Assembly: GCA_020444545.1 (NCBI GenBank)
Contig: JAHLKT010000009.1
Location: forward strand, 1-63,742
DNA from: Desulfarculaceae bacterium
GTDB taxonomy: Bacteria; Desulfobacterota; Desulfarculia; Desulfarculales; Desulfarculaceae
Length of the DNA stretch: 63,742 nucleotides
Direction of reading: 5' to 3'
Position 1 is the stretch's first letter; each line of letters begins with the position of its first letter. Under the pieces are notes generated by a model, which worked only from the letters and a program-made list of their open reading frames with translations, was not told where the DNA came from and ran no database searches. Both the position numbers and the translations under genes were made by a program. Positions 1-7,688 of the stretch are shown piece by piece.

Positions 1-2
1 GA

Positions 3-110
3 ACCGAGGCCCTCAACAAAAAAGCCCTCGCCGCCGGCGTGAAGCTGGCCAAGGACTGGCAGGGCGCGGGACGGCAAGAGGCCCACGAGGTCAGCGCGGC
101 CGACCTGTAG
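3..110 (+). CDS. C-terminal fragment of an unidentified protein
   Basis: The frame is open from the window edge to TAG at 108-110 and gives 35 residues ending HEVSAADL. The stretch is charged and helical in character, rich in Ala and Lys. Codon choice matches the G+C-rich style of the neighbours, so I take it as the real 3' end of a gene that begins upstream. Too little is visible to assign a family. It lies 34 bases before the ModF-like gene on the same strand and may share its transcript. Confidence 0.5.
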   Translation, partial: TEALNKKALAAGVKLAKDWQGAGRQEAHEVSAADL

Positions 111-144
111 CGCAAGCCTCCAGGCTCTGATAAGACCACAGGGC

Positions 145-1665
145 ATGACGCCCTCTAAACCAAACATAGAACCGCCCCTGGTGGAGCTGGAGCGGGTAAG
201 CTGCGCCCTGGGCGGCACCACCCTGCTCCATGATCTCACCTGGCGGCTGCCCCAGGGCCAGCACTGGGCCGTGTTGGGCGGCAACGGCGCGGGCAAGAGC
301 ACCTTTCTGCGCCTGGTGCGCGGCGAGCTGTGGCCCTTGCCCGAGAGCCGCCAGCGCCGCCGCTTTCTGGTGGACGGCCGCCTCACCACAAGCCCCCTCT
401 CCTTTCGCGAGCACACCAGCCTGGTCTCCAGCGAGCTGCTGGCCCAGTACCAGCACAAGAACTGGAGCCTCACCGGCCTGGAGGTGGTGGTCAGCGGGCT
501 CACCGGCAGCCACCTGCTCTACTCCGACCCGGCCCCGGTGCAGTGGGAGCGGGCCCAGGAGGTGCTGGCCCGTTTGGAGCTCACCCACCTGGCCGAGCGC
601 GACATCCTCACCATGTCCCAGGGCCAGGCCAAGCAGGTGCTCATCGCCCGCGCCCTGGTCAGCCGGCCCCGCCTGCTTATTTTGGACGAGCCCTGCGAGG
701 GCCTGGACGCGCCCTCCCGCGCCCGATTGCTGGCCATGCTGGGCAAGGTGGCCGACAGCGGCACCCAGCTGCTCTACGCCACCCACCGGGGCAGCGAACT
801 GGCCCCGGGCACCAGCCACGCCCTGATCCTGGAGCAAGGCCGCATCGCGGCCCAGGGGCCCTTGGACCAGGTGTTGGCCTCGGGCGGCGTGGATCTGGTG
901 CCGGCCGCCGCAAACCAGAGCGCGACCCCTGCCCCGCCCGTGGACAACGGCGAGCCCTTCCTGGTGCGGGTGGAGGCTCCCGAGGTATACGTGGAGCACC
1001 AGCTCATCCTGCGCGGCCTGGACTGGGAGATAGCGCCCGGCTCCAACTGGCTGGTGCTGGGGCCCAACGGCGCGGGCAAGACCACGCTCTTGCGCCTTTT
1101 GGCCGGAGAGCTGCGCCCGGCCCTGGGTGGATCGGTGGCCTGGTTCGGCCGGGGGGTACGGCGCAATCTGCAAAGCCTGCGCACCCGGGTCAGCCTGGTC
1201 TCCGCCGCCTGGCAAAGCCGCCACATGCACTCCCAGAGCGGGGCGGAAACCGTGGCCTCGGGCCTCAGCGGCAGCGTGGGCGCGGTGCGCCTGCCCGACC
1301 CGGCCCATTTGCAAGCCGCACGTGAGTGGCTGGAGCGCTGGGGCCTGAGCGAGCTGGCCGAGCGCGACATCACCACCTTGTCCTACGGTCAGCTCAGGAA
1401 AATCCTCATCGCGCGGGCCATGATCAACCAGCCGCGCCTGTTGCTTTTGGACGAGCCCTTGGCCGGGCTGGACGCGCCCGCCCGGGCCGAGGTCGGCGCC
1501 TTGCTGGCCCGCCTGGCCGGCGAGGGCGTCACCCTGGTGGGCGTTACCCACTACCCCGGCGAGATGCTGCCCTACATGAGCCACGTGGCGCTGATCGAGA
1601 ACGGGCGCATGGTCTTCCAGGGCAGCGCGCTGGAGTATCTGGAGGCCCACGGCCCCTTGGCTTGA
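145..1665 (+). CDS. ModF/PhrA-like ABC protein with two ATPase domains
   Basis: A 506-residue cytoplasmic protein with two complete ABC ATPase domains and no membrane segment. Domain 1 has Walker A GGNGAGKST (about 45-53), signature MSQGQ (157-161), Walker B LLILDEP (177-183) and the H-loop His near 214. Domain 2 has GPNGAGKTT (306-314), LSYGQ (412-416) and LLLLDEP (432-438). The departure from LSGGQ at both signatures, the fused layout and the length fit the ModF/PhrA group (molybdate-locus ATPase, also called photorepair protein). No modABC permease genes lie nearby, so a molybdate role is only a family-based guess. The next gene starts 71 bases downstream. Confidence 0.75.
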   Translation: MTPSKPNIEPPLVELERVSCALGGTTLLHDLTWRLPQGQHWAVLGGNGAGKSTFLRLVRGELWPLPESRQRRRFLVDGRLTTSPLSFREHTSLVSSELLAQYQHKNWSLTGLEVVVSGLTGSHLLYSDPAPVQWERAQEVLARLELTHLAERDILTMSQGQAKQVLIARALVSRPRLLILDEPCEGLDAPSRARLLAMLGKVADSGTQLLYATHRGSELAPGTSHALILEQGRIAAQGPLDQVLASGGVDLVPAAANQSATPAPPVDNGEPFLVRVEAPEVYVEHQLILRGLDWEIAPGSNWLVLGPNGAGKTTLLRLLAGELRPALGGSVAWFGRGVRRNLQSLRTRVSLVSAAWQSRHMHSQSGAETVASGLSGSVGAVRLPDPAHLQAAREWLERWGLSELAERDITTLSYGQLRKILIARAMINQPRLLLLDEPLAGLDAPARAEVGALLARLAGEGVTLVGVTHYPGEMLPYMSHVALIENGRMVFQGSALEYLEAHGPLA

Positions 1666-1736
1666 CAAGCCGCCGCGAGGCCCACAACATGGAGCCAAGG
1701 ACAGCACTGGCCCATCAGGCGGCAAGGAGAAACGAC

Positions 1737-2051
1737 ATGAGCCTACCCAAGCCTTACACCGACTTTATCGAGAACTTCCCCCAGGTGGCCGAGACCTTCG
1801 AAAAACTGGGCGTGCAATGCAAGGAGGCCGGCCCCTTGGACGCGCGCTCCATGCATTTGGTCAAGCTGGGCCTGGCCGTGGCCACGGTCTCGCGCGGCGC
1901 GGTGAAGAGCCAGGCCCGCCAGGCCCTGGAGGACGGCTTCAGCGTGGAGGAGGTGCGCCACGCCGCTCTCTTGGCCCTGCCCACCATCGGCTTCCCCTCC
2001 ATGATCGCGGCCCTGGGCTGGATCAACGAGGTGGCCGGCGAGCTGGCCTAG
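1737..2051 (+). CDS. carboxymuconolactone decarboxylase family protein
   Basis: A 104-residue protein of the CMD/AhpD-like fold. The conserved C-terminal helix region (EVRHAALLALPTIGFPSMIAALGW) is characteristic. The CxxC redox pair of AhpD is absent and the only Cys lies near residue 27, so peroxidase activity of the AhpD type is unlikely. The ATG is preceded by an AGGAGA Shine-Dalgarno at about 1725-1730. An upstream in-frame extension lacks homology-like character and was rejected. Physiological substrate unknown. Confidence 0.75.
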   Translation: MSLPKPYTDFIENFPQVAETFEKLGVQCKEAGPLDARSMHLVKLGLAVATVSRGAVKSQARQALEDGFSVEEVRHAALLALPTIGFPSMIAALGWINEVAGELA

Positions 2052-2124
2052 GGCGACCACACCGCCAAAGCTCCCTTCAAACCTTGCCTCCGTGGCTGAG
2101 GCTGGTACAATCGATAGTCCTTAA

Positions 2125-2198
2125 TGGCCCGTCGTCTAACGGCAGGACGTCAGCCTTTGGAGCTGATTATCTAGGTTCGAATCCTGGCGGGCCAGCCA
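2125..2198 (+). tRNA. tRNA-Gln (anticodon UUG)
   Basis: Cloverleaf read directly: acceptor TGGCCCG pairs with CGGGCCA, the anticodon stem TCAGC/GCTGA encloses loop CTTTGGA with anticodon TTG, and the T arm CTAGG-TTCGAAT-CCTGG contains the GTTCGAATC box. The 3' CCA is encoded after a G discriminator. It decodes CAA. Because gatC and gatA lie at 14.5-16.2 kb, this tRNA is probably charged indirectly through Glu-tRNA(Gln) amidation; that link is inference. Confidence 0.93.
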
Positions 2199-2208
2199 AA
2201 CAACACCA

Positions 2209-2237
2209 GGGGTCGGCCTTGTGGCCGGCCCCTTTTT
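2209..2237 (+). terminator. intrinsic terminator after tRNA-Gln
   Basis: GGGGTCGGCC and GGCCGGCCCC form a 10-bp stem with one G-U pair around a TTGT loop, followed by TTTTT at 2233-2237. It lies 11 bases after the tRNA CCA end. Confidence 0.85.
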
Positions 2238-2327
2238 GCCGCCTGTCAGCGCCCTGCCCATCGAGTACACCTGGAAAGACGCCGCCCTCCAGGCCCCGGC
2301 CGGCAAAAGCAGCCCCCCCAAAAGGGA

Positions 2328-2366
2328 GGACCGGGAGCCCCTGTGGCTCCCGGTCCATTTTTACCG
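2328..2366. terminator. hairpin terminator, probably serving the minus-strand carrier gene
   Basis: GGACCGGGAGCC (2328-2339) and GGCTCCCGGTCC (2345-2356) form a perfect 12-bp stem. The plus strand continues ATTTTTA. The minus strand continues TCCCTTTT and has A-rich sequence before the stem. It sits about 60 bases beyond the stop of the OxlT-like gene and may work in both directions. Confidence 0.7.
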
Positions 2367-2417
2367 GCCAACGCGGAGGAGCTTCCCCATTCCCCCTCGT
2401 GCCCGGGCTCTCGCTTA

Positions 2418-3752
2418 TTACTTGCGGCGGGCCATCGCCTGGGAGGGCAGCAACCGGGCGAAGGCCCGGGCGCGTTCCCGCTGGGCGGCCTGGGCCGCGG
2501 CCCGCTGCTCGGCGCGCTCGGCGGCCGCCTCGGGCTTCTCCACCACCATGGTCATGCCCGCGCAGAACACCAGCAGGATGCCGGCGGCCAGGTAGGCGGT
2601 GCTGAAGGAGCCGGTGCTGGCCACGATCATCTGGGACACCCGGGGCAGGATGAAGCCGCCCACGCCCCAGGCCGAGAAGAGGATGCCGTAGTTCACCCCG
2701 AAATTTTTAAGGCCGAAGTAGTCCTTGCAGGCAGAGGGGAACAGGCTGAGGTTGGTGCCGTAGTTGAAGCCGATGAGCGCGGCCGCCAGGACCAGCACCA
2801 CGATCTGCTGCTTGCCCATCATGAACAGGCTGAACATGATCAGGGCCTGGAAGGTGAGCATGATGCACAGGGTCTGGGTGCGCCCGATCTTGTCCGACAG
2901 GGTTCCGGCCACGATGCGGCCTCCCGCGTTACCCACCGCCATCAGGGCCACCACCACCCAGGCATACTCGCCCATGGAGGCCTTGGCCATGCCGGCCACG
3001 TTGCCGATGATCATCAGGCCCGCGCCGGAAGCCACCGCGAAGATGAACCACATCACCTGAAAATTGCGGTTGCGGATCATCTCCATGGGCAAAAAGTCCA
3101 GACCCGAGCTTTTGGCCTTGTTCGCCTTGGCCGTGGGCGCGGCCTCCACGGGCTTGAAGCCCTTCGGCGGGTTGACCAGGAACTGGGCCAGGAGGCAGAC
3201 CGCCACCATGAAGCCGCCGCCAAAGACCAGCATGGCGCTGGACAGGCCGTAGTTGCCGATGAGGTAATTGGCTAGGGGCGCGATGTACACCGAGGCCAGG
3301 CCGAAGCCCGATACCACCAGCCCGGCGATGAGGCCGGTCTTGCTGGCCGGGAACCACTTCAGGGCCGGCGGGGTGGCCGAGGCGTAGCCGAAGCCCAGGC
3401 CCGCGCCGGTCATCACCCCGAAGCCCAACACCCAGGAGGCCAGGGAGGTGCTCTGGCTGATCCACAGGAGGCCCAGGCCGGTGAGGATGCCGCCGATCAT
3501 GGCCGTGAGCTTGGGGCCCACCTTGTCCTGCACCCGGCCCGCGATGACCATGGTGAAGGCGAAGACCAGGCAGCAGACCGCGTAAGGGTCGTTGAGCGAG
3601 GCCAAGCTCCAGTCGAAGCGTCCGTCGCCGGCCTGGATCGACTCCTTGATGGCCAGCTTGAAGATGCTCCAAGTGTAGAGAATGCCCAGTGCCAGGTTGA
3701 TGCCCAACCCGGCCATGGTGACGCTCCAGCCCCGGTTCTTGTTCTGTGCCAT
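2418..3752 (-). CDS. OxlT-like major facilitator carrier
   Basis: A 444-residue, strongly hydrophobic protein with about 12 membrane segments. It belongs by sequence style to the oxalate:formate antiporter (OxlT) branch of the major facilitator superfamily: N-terminal GLGINLALGILYTWSIF-type helix, an RVQDKVGPK loop between early helices, and SDKIGRTQT between helices 8 and 9. The C-terminus is an Ala/Glu/Arg-rich cytoplasmic tail. The substrate cannot be read; monocarboxylates or dicarboxylates are typical. AAGGAGG lies 9 bases before the ATG. An exact sigma-54 promoter lies 55-70 bases upstream and the adjacent kinase/NtrC pair is the obvious regulator. Confidence 0.82.
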   Translation of the reverse strand: MAQNKNRGWSVTMAGLGINLALGILYTWSIFKLAIKESIQAGDGRFDWSLASLNDPYAVCCLVFAFTMVIAGRVQDKVGPKLTAMIGGILTGLGLLWISQSTSLASWVLGFGVMTGAGLGFGYASATPPALKWFPASKTGLIAGLVVSGFGLASVYIAPLANYLIGNYGLSSAMLVFGGGFMVAVCLLAQFLVNPPKGFKPVEAAPTAKANKAKSSGLDFLPMEMIRNRNFQVMWFIFAVASGAGLMIIGNVAGMAKASMGEYAWVVVALMAVGNAGGRIVAGTLSDKIGRTQTLCIMLTFQALIMFSLFMMGKQQIVVLVLAAALIGFNYGTNLSLFPSACKDYFGLKNFGVNYGILFSAWGVGGFILPRVSQMIVASTGSFSTAYLAAGILLVFCAGMTMVVEKPEAAAERAEQRAAAQAAQRERARAFARLLPSQAMARRK

Positions 3753-3806
3753 GCCCGCCCCTCCTTGCCTGGTTCCTGACTAATAGCCCTTGCGGCCTCT
3801 TTACAA

Positions 3807-3822
3807 AGCAAGCCGTGTGCCA
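3807..3822 (-). promoter_or_regulatory. sigma-54 (RpoN) promoter of the OxlT-like gene
   Basis: The minus strand reads TGGCAC-ACGGC-TTGCT, an exact match to the TGGCAC-N5-TTGCW consensus with correct spacing between the -24 GG and -12 GC. Predicted transcription start is near 3796, giving a leader of about 45 bases to the ATG at 3752. The gene immediately upstream encodes a sigma-54-dependent activator, which supports the call. Confidence 0.88.
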
Positions 3823-3930
3823 GGAGGGAGCAAAATGGCTTTTACATTTAATTACGCAATGTTATGGCTTTGGACGTAAAGGGGAAATGTCCGCGACGGG
3901 CCTGATTCTAGAGAAATCCTCACCTCAAAA

Positions 3931-3944
3931 TAGAAAATTTTCTA
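3931..3944. promoter_or_regulatory. 14-bp palindrome, candidate activator-binding site
   Basis: TAGAAAATTTTCTA is a perfect palindrome in an AT-rich patch, about 110 bases upstream of the sigma-54 -24 element. That is the usual distance for an enhancer-type site bound by an NtrC-family dimer. A second, imperfect dyad centred on TCTAGA lies at about 3904-3918. Assignment to the adjacent regulator is inference. Confidence 0.5.
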
Positions 3945-3972
3945 CTTTTAGCGGGAAGCGATTGGCGGCAGC

Positions 3973-5346
3973 TCAGTCGCCCAGGAGCTTTTTCTTGCGG
4001 TAGCGGAAGGTGTGATAGTTCATGCCCAACAGCTCGGCGGCCTTGCTTTCGTTGCCCTGGCTCATGGCCAGGGCGCGCTCGAAATAGGCCCGCTCCGTAT
4101 CGCGCAGGACCTCCTCCAGTGCCAAGCCGCCCGGTTCCAGGGCGGGCAGCCCCTGCCCCGCCGCCACGCTGGGCGCGGCCTCGCCCCCGGGGTCCAAGGC
4201 AGCCAAGGTGAGCAGGGGCTCGCGGCCCATGAGCACCCCGCGCTCCAATACGCCTTTTAGCTCGCGCACGTTGCCCGGCCAGGCGCGGCCTTGCAGCCAG
4301 GCCTCGGCCTCGGGCTCCAGGCCGGTGAAGGCGCGCTCGTACTTCTGGTTGAACTCGTGCAAGAAGTGGCGGGCAATGGGCAGGATGTCCTCGGGCCGCC
4401 GCTCCAGGGAGGGCAATTCCACCTTGACCATGGCCAAACGGAAGTAGAGGTCGCGCCGGAAGCGGCCCTGGTCCATCATGGCGCCCAGGTCGCGGTTGGT
4501 GGCCGAGACCACCCTGGCCTTGGCCTTGCGGGGCTCACTGCCGCCCACCCGGTAATACTCGCCCGAGTCCAGAAAGCGGAGCAGCTTGGCCTGGGCCTCT
4601 AGGCTAAGCTCGCCCACCTCGTCCAGGAACAAGGTGCCGCCCGCTGCCTTTTCGAGCAGGCCCGCCTTGCCGCCGGGCTTGGCCCCGGAGAAAGCACCGG
4701 GCTCGTAGCCGAACAGCTCGGACTCGATCAACTCGGCCGGGATGGCCGCGCAGTTCAGGGTGACCATGGGGCCCTGGAAGTTGGGGCTCTGGTAGTGGAT
4801 GGCCCCGGCGATCAGCTCCTTGCCCGTGCCGGTCTGGCCCAGGATGAGCACCGGCATGTCCGGGCTGGCCGCCACCCGAGTCACGAACTCCATCACGCTC
4901 TGGATGCTGTTGCTCTCGCCGATGAACAGAGGCAGGTTCTCTTCCAGATAGCGCTTCTGGATGGCCCGCACCTCCTTGCGCAGGCGGATCGTCTCCAGGG
5001 CGTTGTCTATCTTGCTCTTGAGCGTCTCCAAATGCAGCGGTTTGACCACGTAGTCGTGGGCCCCGGAGCGCATGGCCCGCACCACGGTGTCCACGTCCTC
5101 GTAGGCGGTGATCATGATGAACAGCACCTCGGGCGCAATGGCCTTGATGCGGCGCAGGCACTCCACCCCGTCCATGCCCGGCAGGCCGATGTCTTGCAGG
5201 ATCAGGTCCGGGGCCTGGCGCTCCGCCGCGGCCACCGCCTCCTCGCCGGTGGCGAAGGTTTGCACCTCGTAATCAGTGAGGCCCAGCTCGGCCGCGTCCC
5301 GGATGGACTCCTCGTCGTCCACCACGAATATGCTGTAGGTGATCAT
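3973..5346 (-). CDS. NtrC-family sigma-54-dependent response regulator
   Basis: 457 residues in three domains. The receiver (1-120) has acidic D10/D11, phospho-acceptor D52 and K102. The AAA+ domain has Walker A GQTGTGKE (170-177), Walker [10 protein letters not shown] (about 239-247) and the sigma-54 contact loop as GAFSGA (217-222) instead of GAFTGA. A Fis-type helix-turn-helix ends the protein (about 420-457). It starts 9 bases after the stop of the sensor kinase gene, so the two are one operon. Its likely target is the sigma-54 promoter 150 bases beyond its own stop. Confidence 0.92.
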   Translation of the reverse strand: MITYSIFVVDDEESIRDAAELGLTDYEVQTFATGEEAVAAAERQAPDLILQDIGLPGMDGVECLRRIKAIAPEVLFIMITAYEDVDTVVRAMRSGAHDYVVKPLHLETLKSKIDNALETIRLRKEVRAIQKRYLEENLPLFIGESNSIQSVMEFVTRVAASPDMPVLILGQTGTGKELIAGAIHYQSPNFQGPMVTLNCAAIPAELIESELFGYEPGAFSGAKPGGKAGLLEKAAGGTLFLDEVGELSLEAQAKLLRFLDSGEYYRVGGSEPRKAKARVVSATNRDLGAMMDQGRFRRDLYFRLAMVKVELPSLERRPEDILPIARHFLHEFNQKYERAFTGLEPEAEAWLQGRAWPGNVRELKGVLERGVLMGREPLLTLAALDPGGEAAPSVAAGQGLPALEPGGLALEEVLRDTERAYFERALAMSQGNESKAAELLGMNYHTFRYRKKKLLGD

Positions 5347-5355
5347 GCGCGCCCC

Positions 5356-7179
5356 TTAGCCGTGACTGTCGTACCCGTAGTATACGTCCACCGGGATGAC
5401 GATGGTGAACAAGGCCCCGCCCCAGGCCCCCCGGCGCACGCTGAGGCTGCCGCCGTGGTCGCTGATGATGCGGTGGCACAAGCTCAGCCCGATGCCCAGG
5501 CCGTCCTTGCGCTCGGTGAAGAAGGGGTCGAAGATGCGCTCGGCCACCTCCTCGGGCACGCCGGGGCCCGAGTCCTCCACCATGATGATGATGCGCTCCT
5601 TGTCCAGGGCCGAGCTAAGGCGGATGCGCTTGTCCTTGGGCCAGTCCTTGAGCGCCTGCACCGCGTTGGTCACCAAATTGAGCAGCACCTGCTCCAAAAG
5701 CTGGGCGTCCACAAAGCACAAAGGCAGGTTCTTCTCCAGCCGGGTGTCCAGGCTGACGCCCGCCTTGCGCAGGGTCACGCTGGAAAGCTCCACCACCTCC
5801 ATGATCACCCGGTTCACCTGGCCCCAGGCCAGGCGGGGCGCACCGGGCCGGGCAAAGTCCAACACCTGCTTGATCACTGTCTCGATCTTGGACGAGGCGG
5901 CCTTGAGCTTGCCCAGGATCTCTCCCCGCCTCGGGTCGCCGGGCTCCAGGCCCTCCAGGGCGCTCAAGTACATGTTGAAGCCCGAGAGCGGGTTGCGGAT
6001 CTCGTGGGCCATGCCCGCGGCGATGCGCCCCAGGGAGGCCATCTTGTCCTGGAGGCGCATCAGGTGCTCCATCTCCTTGCGCTGGGTGATGTCCTCCTGG
6101 GTGCACAGGATGCCCCGCACCTCGCCGCCAGGCTCGCGCAGGGGGATGCGGCTGACGTCCATCCAGCGCGAACCGCCCTGGGCCTGGCCGTGGCGCTCCT
6201 CGCCGTGCAGCTCGGCCGCGCCGCTGGCCATGACTTCCCGTTCCCGCTGCCGCTGCTCTGCCGCGTGCTCTTGGTCCCAGGGCACCTGGCGGTCGCTGAG
6301 CCCCACGATCTCGGCCGGGTCGTCCAGGCCCGCCTCGGCCGCGAAGCCCCGGTTGCAGCCCAAATACACCCCGTCCTTGTCCTTCCAAAAGATGAGCTGG
6401 GGGATGTTGTCCATGACCAGTTCCAGCATGCCCTGGGAGTGGCGCAGGCCGTACTCCGCCTGGCGGCGGCGGCGCTCGGAGCGCAGGCCCTCCTGCACCA
6501 TGAAGAACACCAACAGGGCCACCACCCCCAGGATGATCAGGGCGATGGTGGTCAGGCGGCTGGTCATACCCTGGATCTCGGCCCGGGCATCCTCCAGATA
6601 GATGCCGGTACCCACCACCCAGCCCCAGGGCTTGAACAGCTTCACGTAGCTCACCTTGGGCACGATGTGGCTGGGGTCGTCCTGCCACTGCCAAAGGTAG
6701 TCCACGTATCCGGCCCCGTTTTTCTTCACCGTTGCCACCACGTCCTGGAACACCCGCTTGCCAGAGGGATCGCTGAAGCCGGACACGTCCGCGCCCTCCA
6801 GATCCTGGCGATAGGGGTGCATGACCATGCGCGGGGCGAGGTCGTTGATCCAGAAGTAGTCCTTGCCGCCTGGGCCGAAACGCTGGGCGCGTAGCTGGGC
6901 CTTGGCCAGCTCCTGAGCCTGGGACCGGCTCACCACCCCCTGCTCCTCCAGGGTGTGGTAGTGCTCCAGGGTGTTCCAGGCCATCTGGGTGAGGCCCTGG
7001 GAGGTCTCGCGCTTGCGCTCCAGAACCTGGTCCTCGAAGCCGGGCAGGATGATGAAGAAGATGGCGATGGTGAAGAGAATGATGGTGAGCACCGCCGGAA
7101 TGACCAGGCGCAGGGAGATGGAGAACCAGGCGGAGCCGGTCTTGTCCCCCGGCAGGGGGGTGGGAGGCGATGCGCTCAT
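5356..7179 (-). CDS. membrane sensor histidine kinase with single Cache domain and PAS
   Basis: 607 residues. A membrane segment (about 24-46) is followed by a periplasmic single-Cache-2 domain (about 50-200) with the family motif DYFWINDL (107-114) and VMHPY. A second membrane segment is at about 211-228. Then come a PAS domain (about 245-365), the HisKA box with H392 in MAHEIRNPL, and the HATPase domain ending in [18 protein letters not shown]. The periplasmic Cache domain implies an extracellular small ligand, probably an organic acid given the OxlT-like carrier it appears to control. ATG is preceded by GAGG. Confidence 0.9.
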   Translation of the reverse strand: MSASPPTPLPGDKTGSAWFSISLRLVIPAVLTIILFTIAIFFIILPGFEDQVLERKRETSQGLTQMAWNTLEHYHTLEEQGVVSRSQAQELAKAQLRAQRFGPGGKDYFWINDLAPRMVMHPYRQDLEGADVSGFSDPSGKRVFQDVVATVKKNGAGYVDYLWQWQDDPSHIVPKVSYVKLFKPWGWVVGTGIYLEDARAEIQGMTSRLTTIALIILGVVALLVFFMVQEGLRSERRRRQAEYGLRHSQGMLELVMDNIPQLIFWKDKDGVYLGCNRGFAAEAGLDDPAEIVGLSDRQVPWDQEHAAEQRQREREVMASGAAELHGEERHGQAQGGSRWMDVSRIPLREPGGEVRGILCTQEDITQRKEMEHLMRLQDKMASLGRIAAGMAHEIRNPLSGFNMYLSALEGLEPGDPRRGEILGKLKAASSKIETVIKQVLDFARPGAPRLAWGQVNRVIMEVVELSSVTLRKAGVSLDTRLEKNLPLCFVDAQLLEQVLLNLVTNAVQALKDWPKDKRIRLSSALDKERIIIMVEDSGPGVPEEVAERIFDPFFTERKDGLGIGLSLCHRIISDHGGSLSVRRGAWGGALFTIVIPVDVYYGYDSHG

Positions 7180-7330
7180 GCTCGGAACCTCGGGTGCCGC
7201 TGTTCATTCAGAGTAGCGGGGAAGCCCTTTCTTTGTATCACAGATCGGGTTGGTGGGGGACGTGGGGTGTTTGTAGATGGGGCGAGAAGAGTTAAGAAGT
7301 TGGGAATAAGGGAAGAGAGAATTTAGTCTG
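7180..7330. other. intergenic stretch without recognised gene
   Basis: The first part (7180-7330) is the upstream region of the kinase gene. It has an A+G-rich run (GAAGAGTTAAGAAG and similar) and no confident promoter on either strand. The rest of the gap to 7689 is occupied by the repeats listed separately. Confidence 0.5.
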
Positions 7331-7460
7331 CTGGCCCCGACAGCTTGCCTGTCGAGGTCGCGGCGCGTAGCGGCGCGACAAGAAATCTTTGCCGCAGCGT
7401 GACGCGGTTAACGCCGGATTTCTTGTGGCTGCGCCACCCCGATAGCACAGCTATCGGGGG
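7331..7460 (+). repeat. intergenic palindromic repeat family A, copy 1
   Basis: About 130 bases with nested dyads: CGACAG/CTGTCG, ACAAGAAATC/GATTTCTTGT around a variable core, GTGGC-TGC-GCCAC, and CCGATAG/CTATCGG. A second copy in inverse orientation lies at 17007-17134, with conserved outer shell and a different core. No reading frame. Looks like a non-autonomous, MITE- or REP-like element. Confidence 0.75.
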
Positions 7461-7507
7461 CAACAGGGAACGTTAGGTTTTTTACTTTCCCAACCACTTC
7501 CTAGCGG

Positions 7508-7588
7508 ACAGAGATTGCTTCGCTTCGCTCGCCATGACAAGCCTTGTCATTGCGAGGAGCGGCCTTGCCGCGACGCGGCAATCTCTGT
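7508..7588. repeat. 81-bp palindromic REP-like element
   Basis: Ends are a perfect 11-bp inverted repeat, ACAGAGATTGC and GCAATCTCTGT. The interior has the inverted pair ATGACAAG/CTTGTCAT and the motif TTGCGAGGAGC. The TTCGCTTCGCTCGC...ATTGCGAGGAGC type of sequence is a familiar dispersed intergenic repeat in several Gram-negative genomes. Confidence 0.7.
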
Positions 7589-7639
7589 AGGCACCAGGCG
7601 CTGGTGTCCCACCCCCGCCACCCGGCAACCAAAATCAAA

Positions 7640-7660
7640 GGGCGGGGACCAACCCCGCCC
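7640..7660 (-). terminator. GC hairpin, likely terminator of the VWA gene
   Basis: GGGCGGGG and CCCCGCCC form an 8-bp stem around ACCAA. The minus strand after the stem reads TTTGATTTTGG, moderately T-rich, and it lies about 30 bases beyond the stop of the VWA gene. The same core sequence recurs in the element at 17171-17241, so it may also be repeat-derived. Confidence 0.55.
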
Positions 7661-7688
7661 TCGCCTGATCTACTTTTGCAGCGCCGCC

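Noticed and set aside
91-1725. 544-codon minus-strand frame over the ModF-like gene
   Set aside because: His/Gln/Gly-rich antisense shadow of a G+C-rich gene; the plus strand carries two complete ABC ATPase domains.
7331-7660. Possible CRISPR array from clustered repeats
   Set aside because: The repeats are of different types, not regularly spaced, and no cas gene is near.
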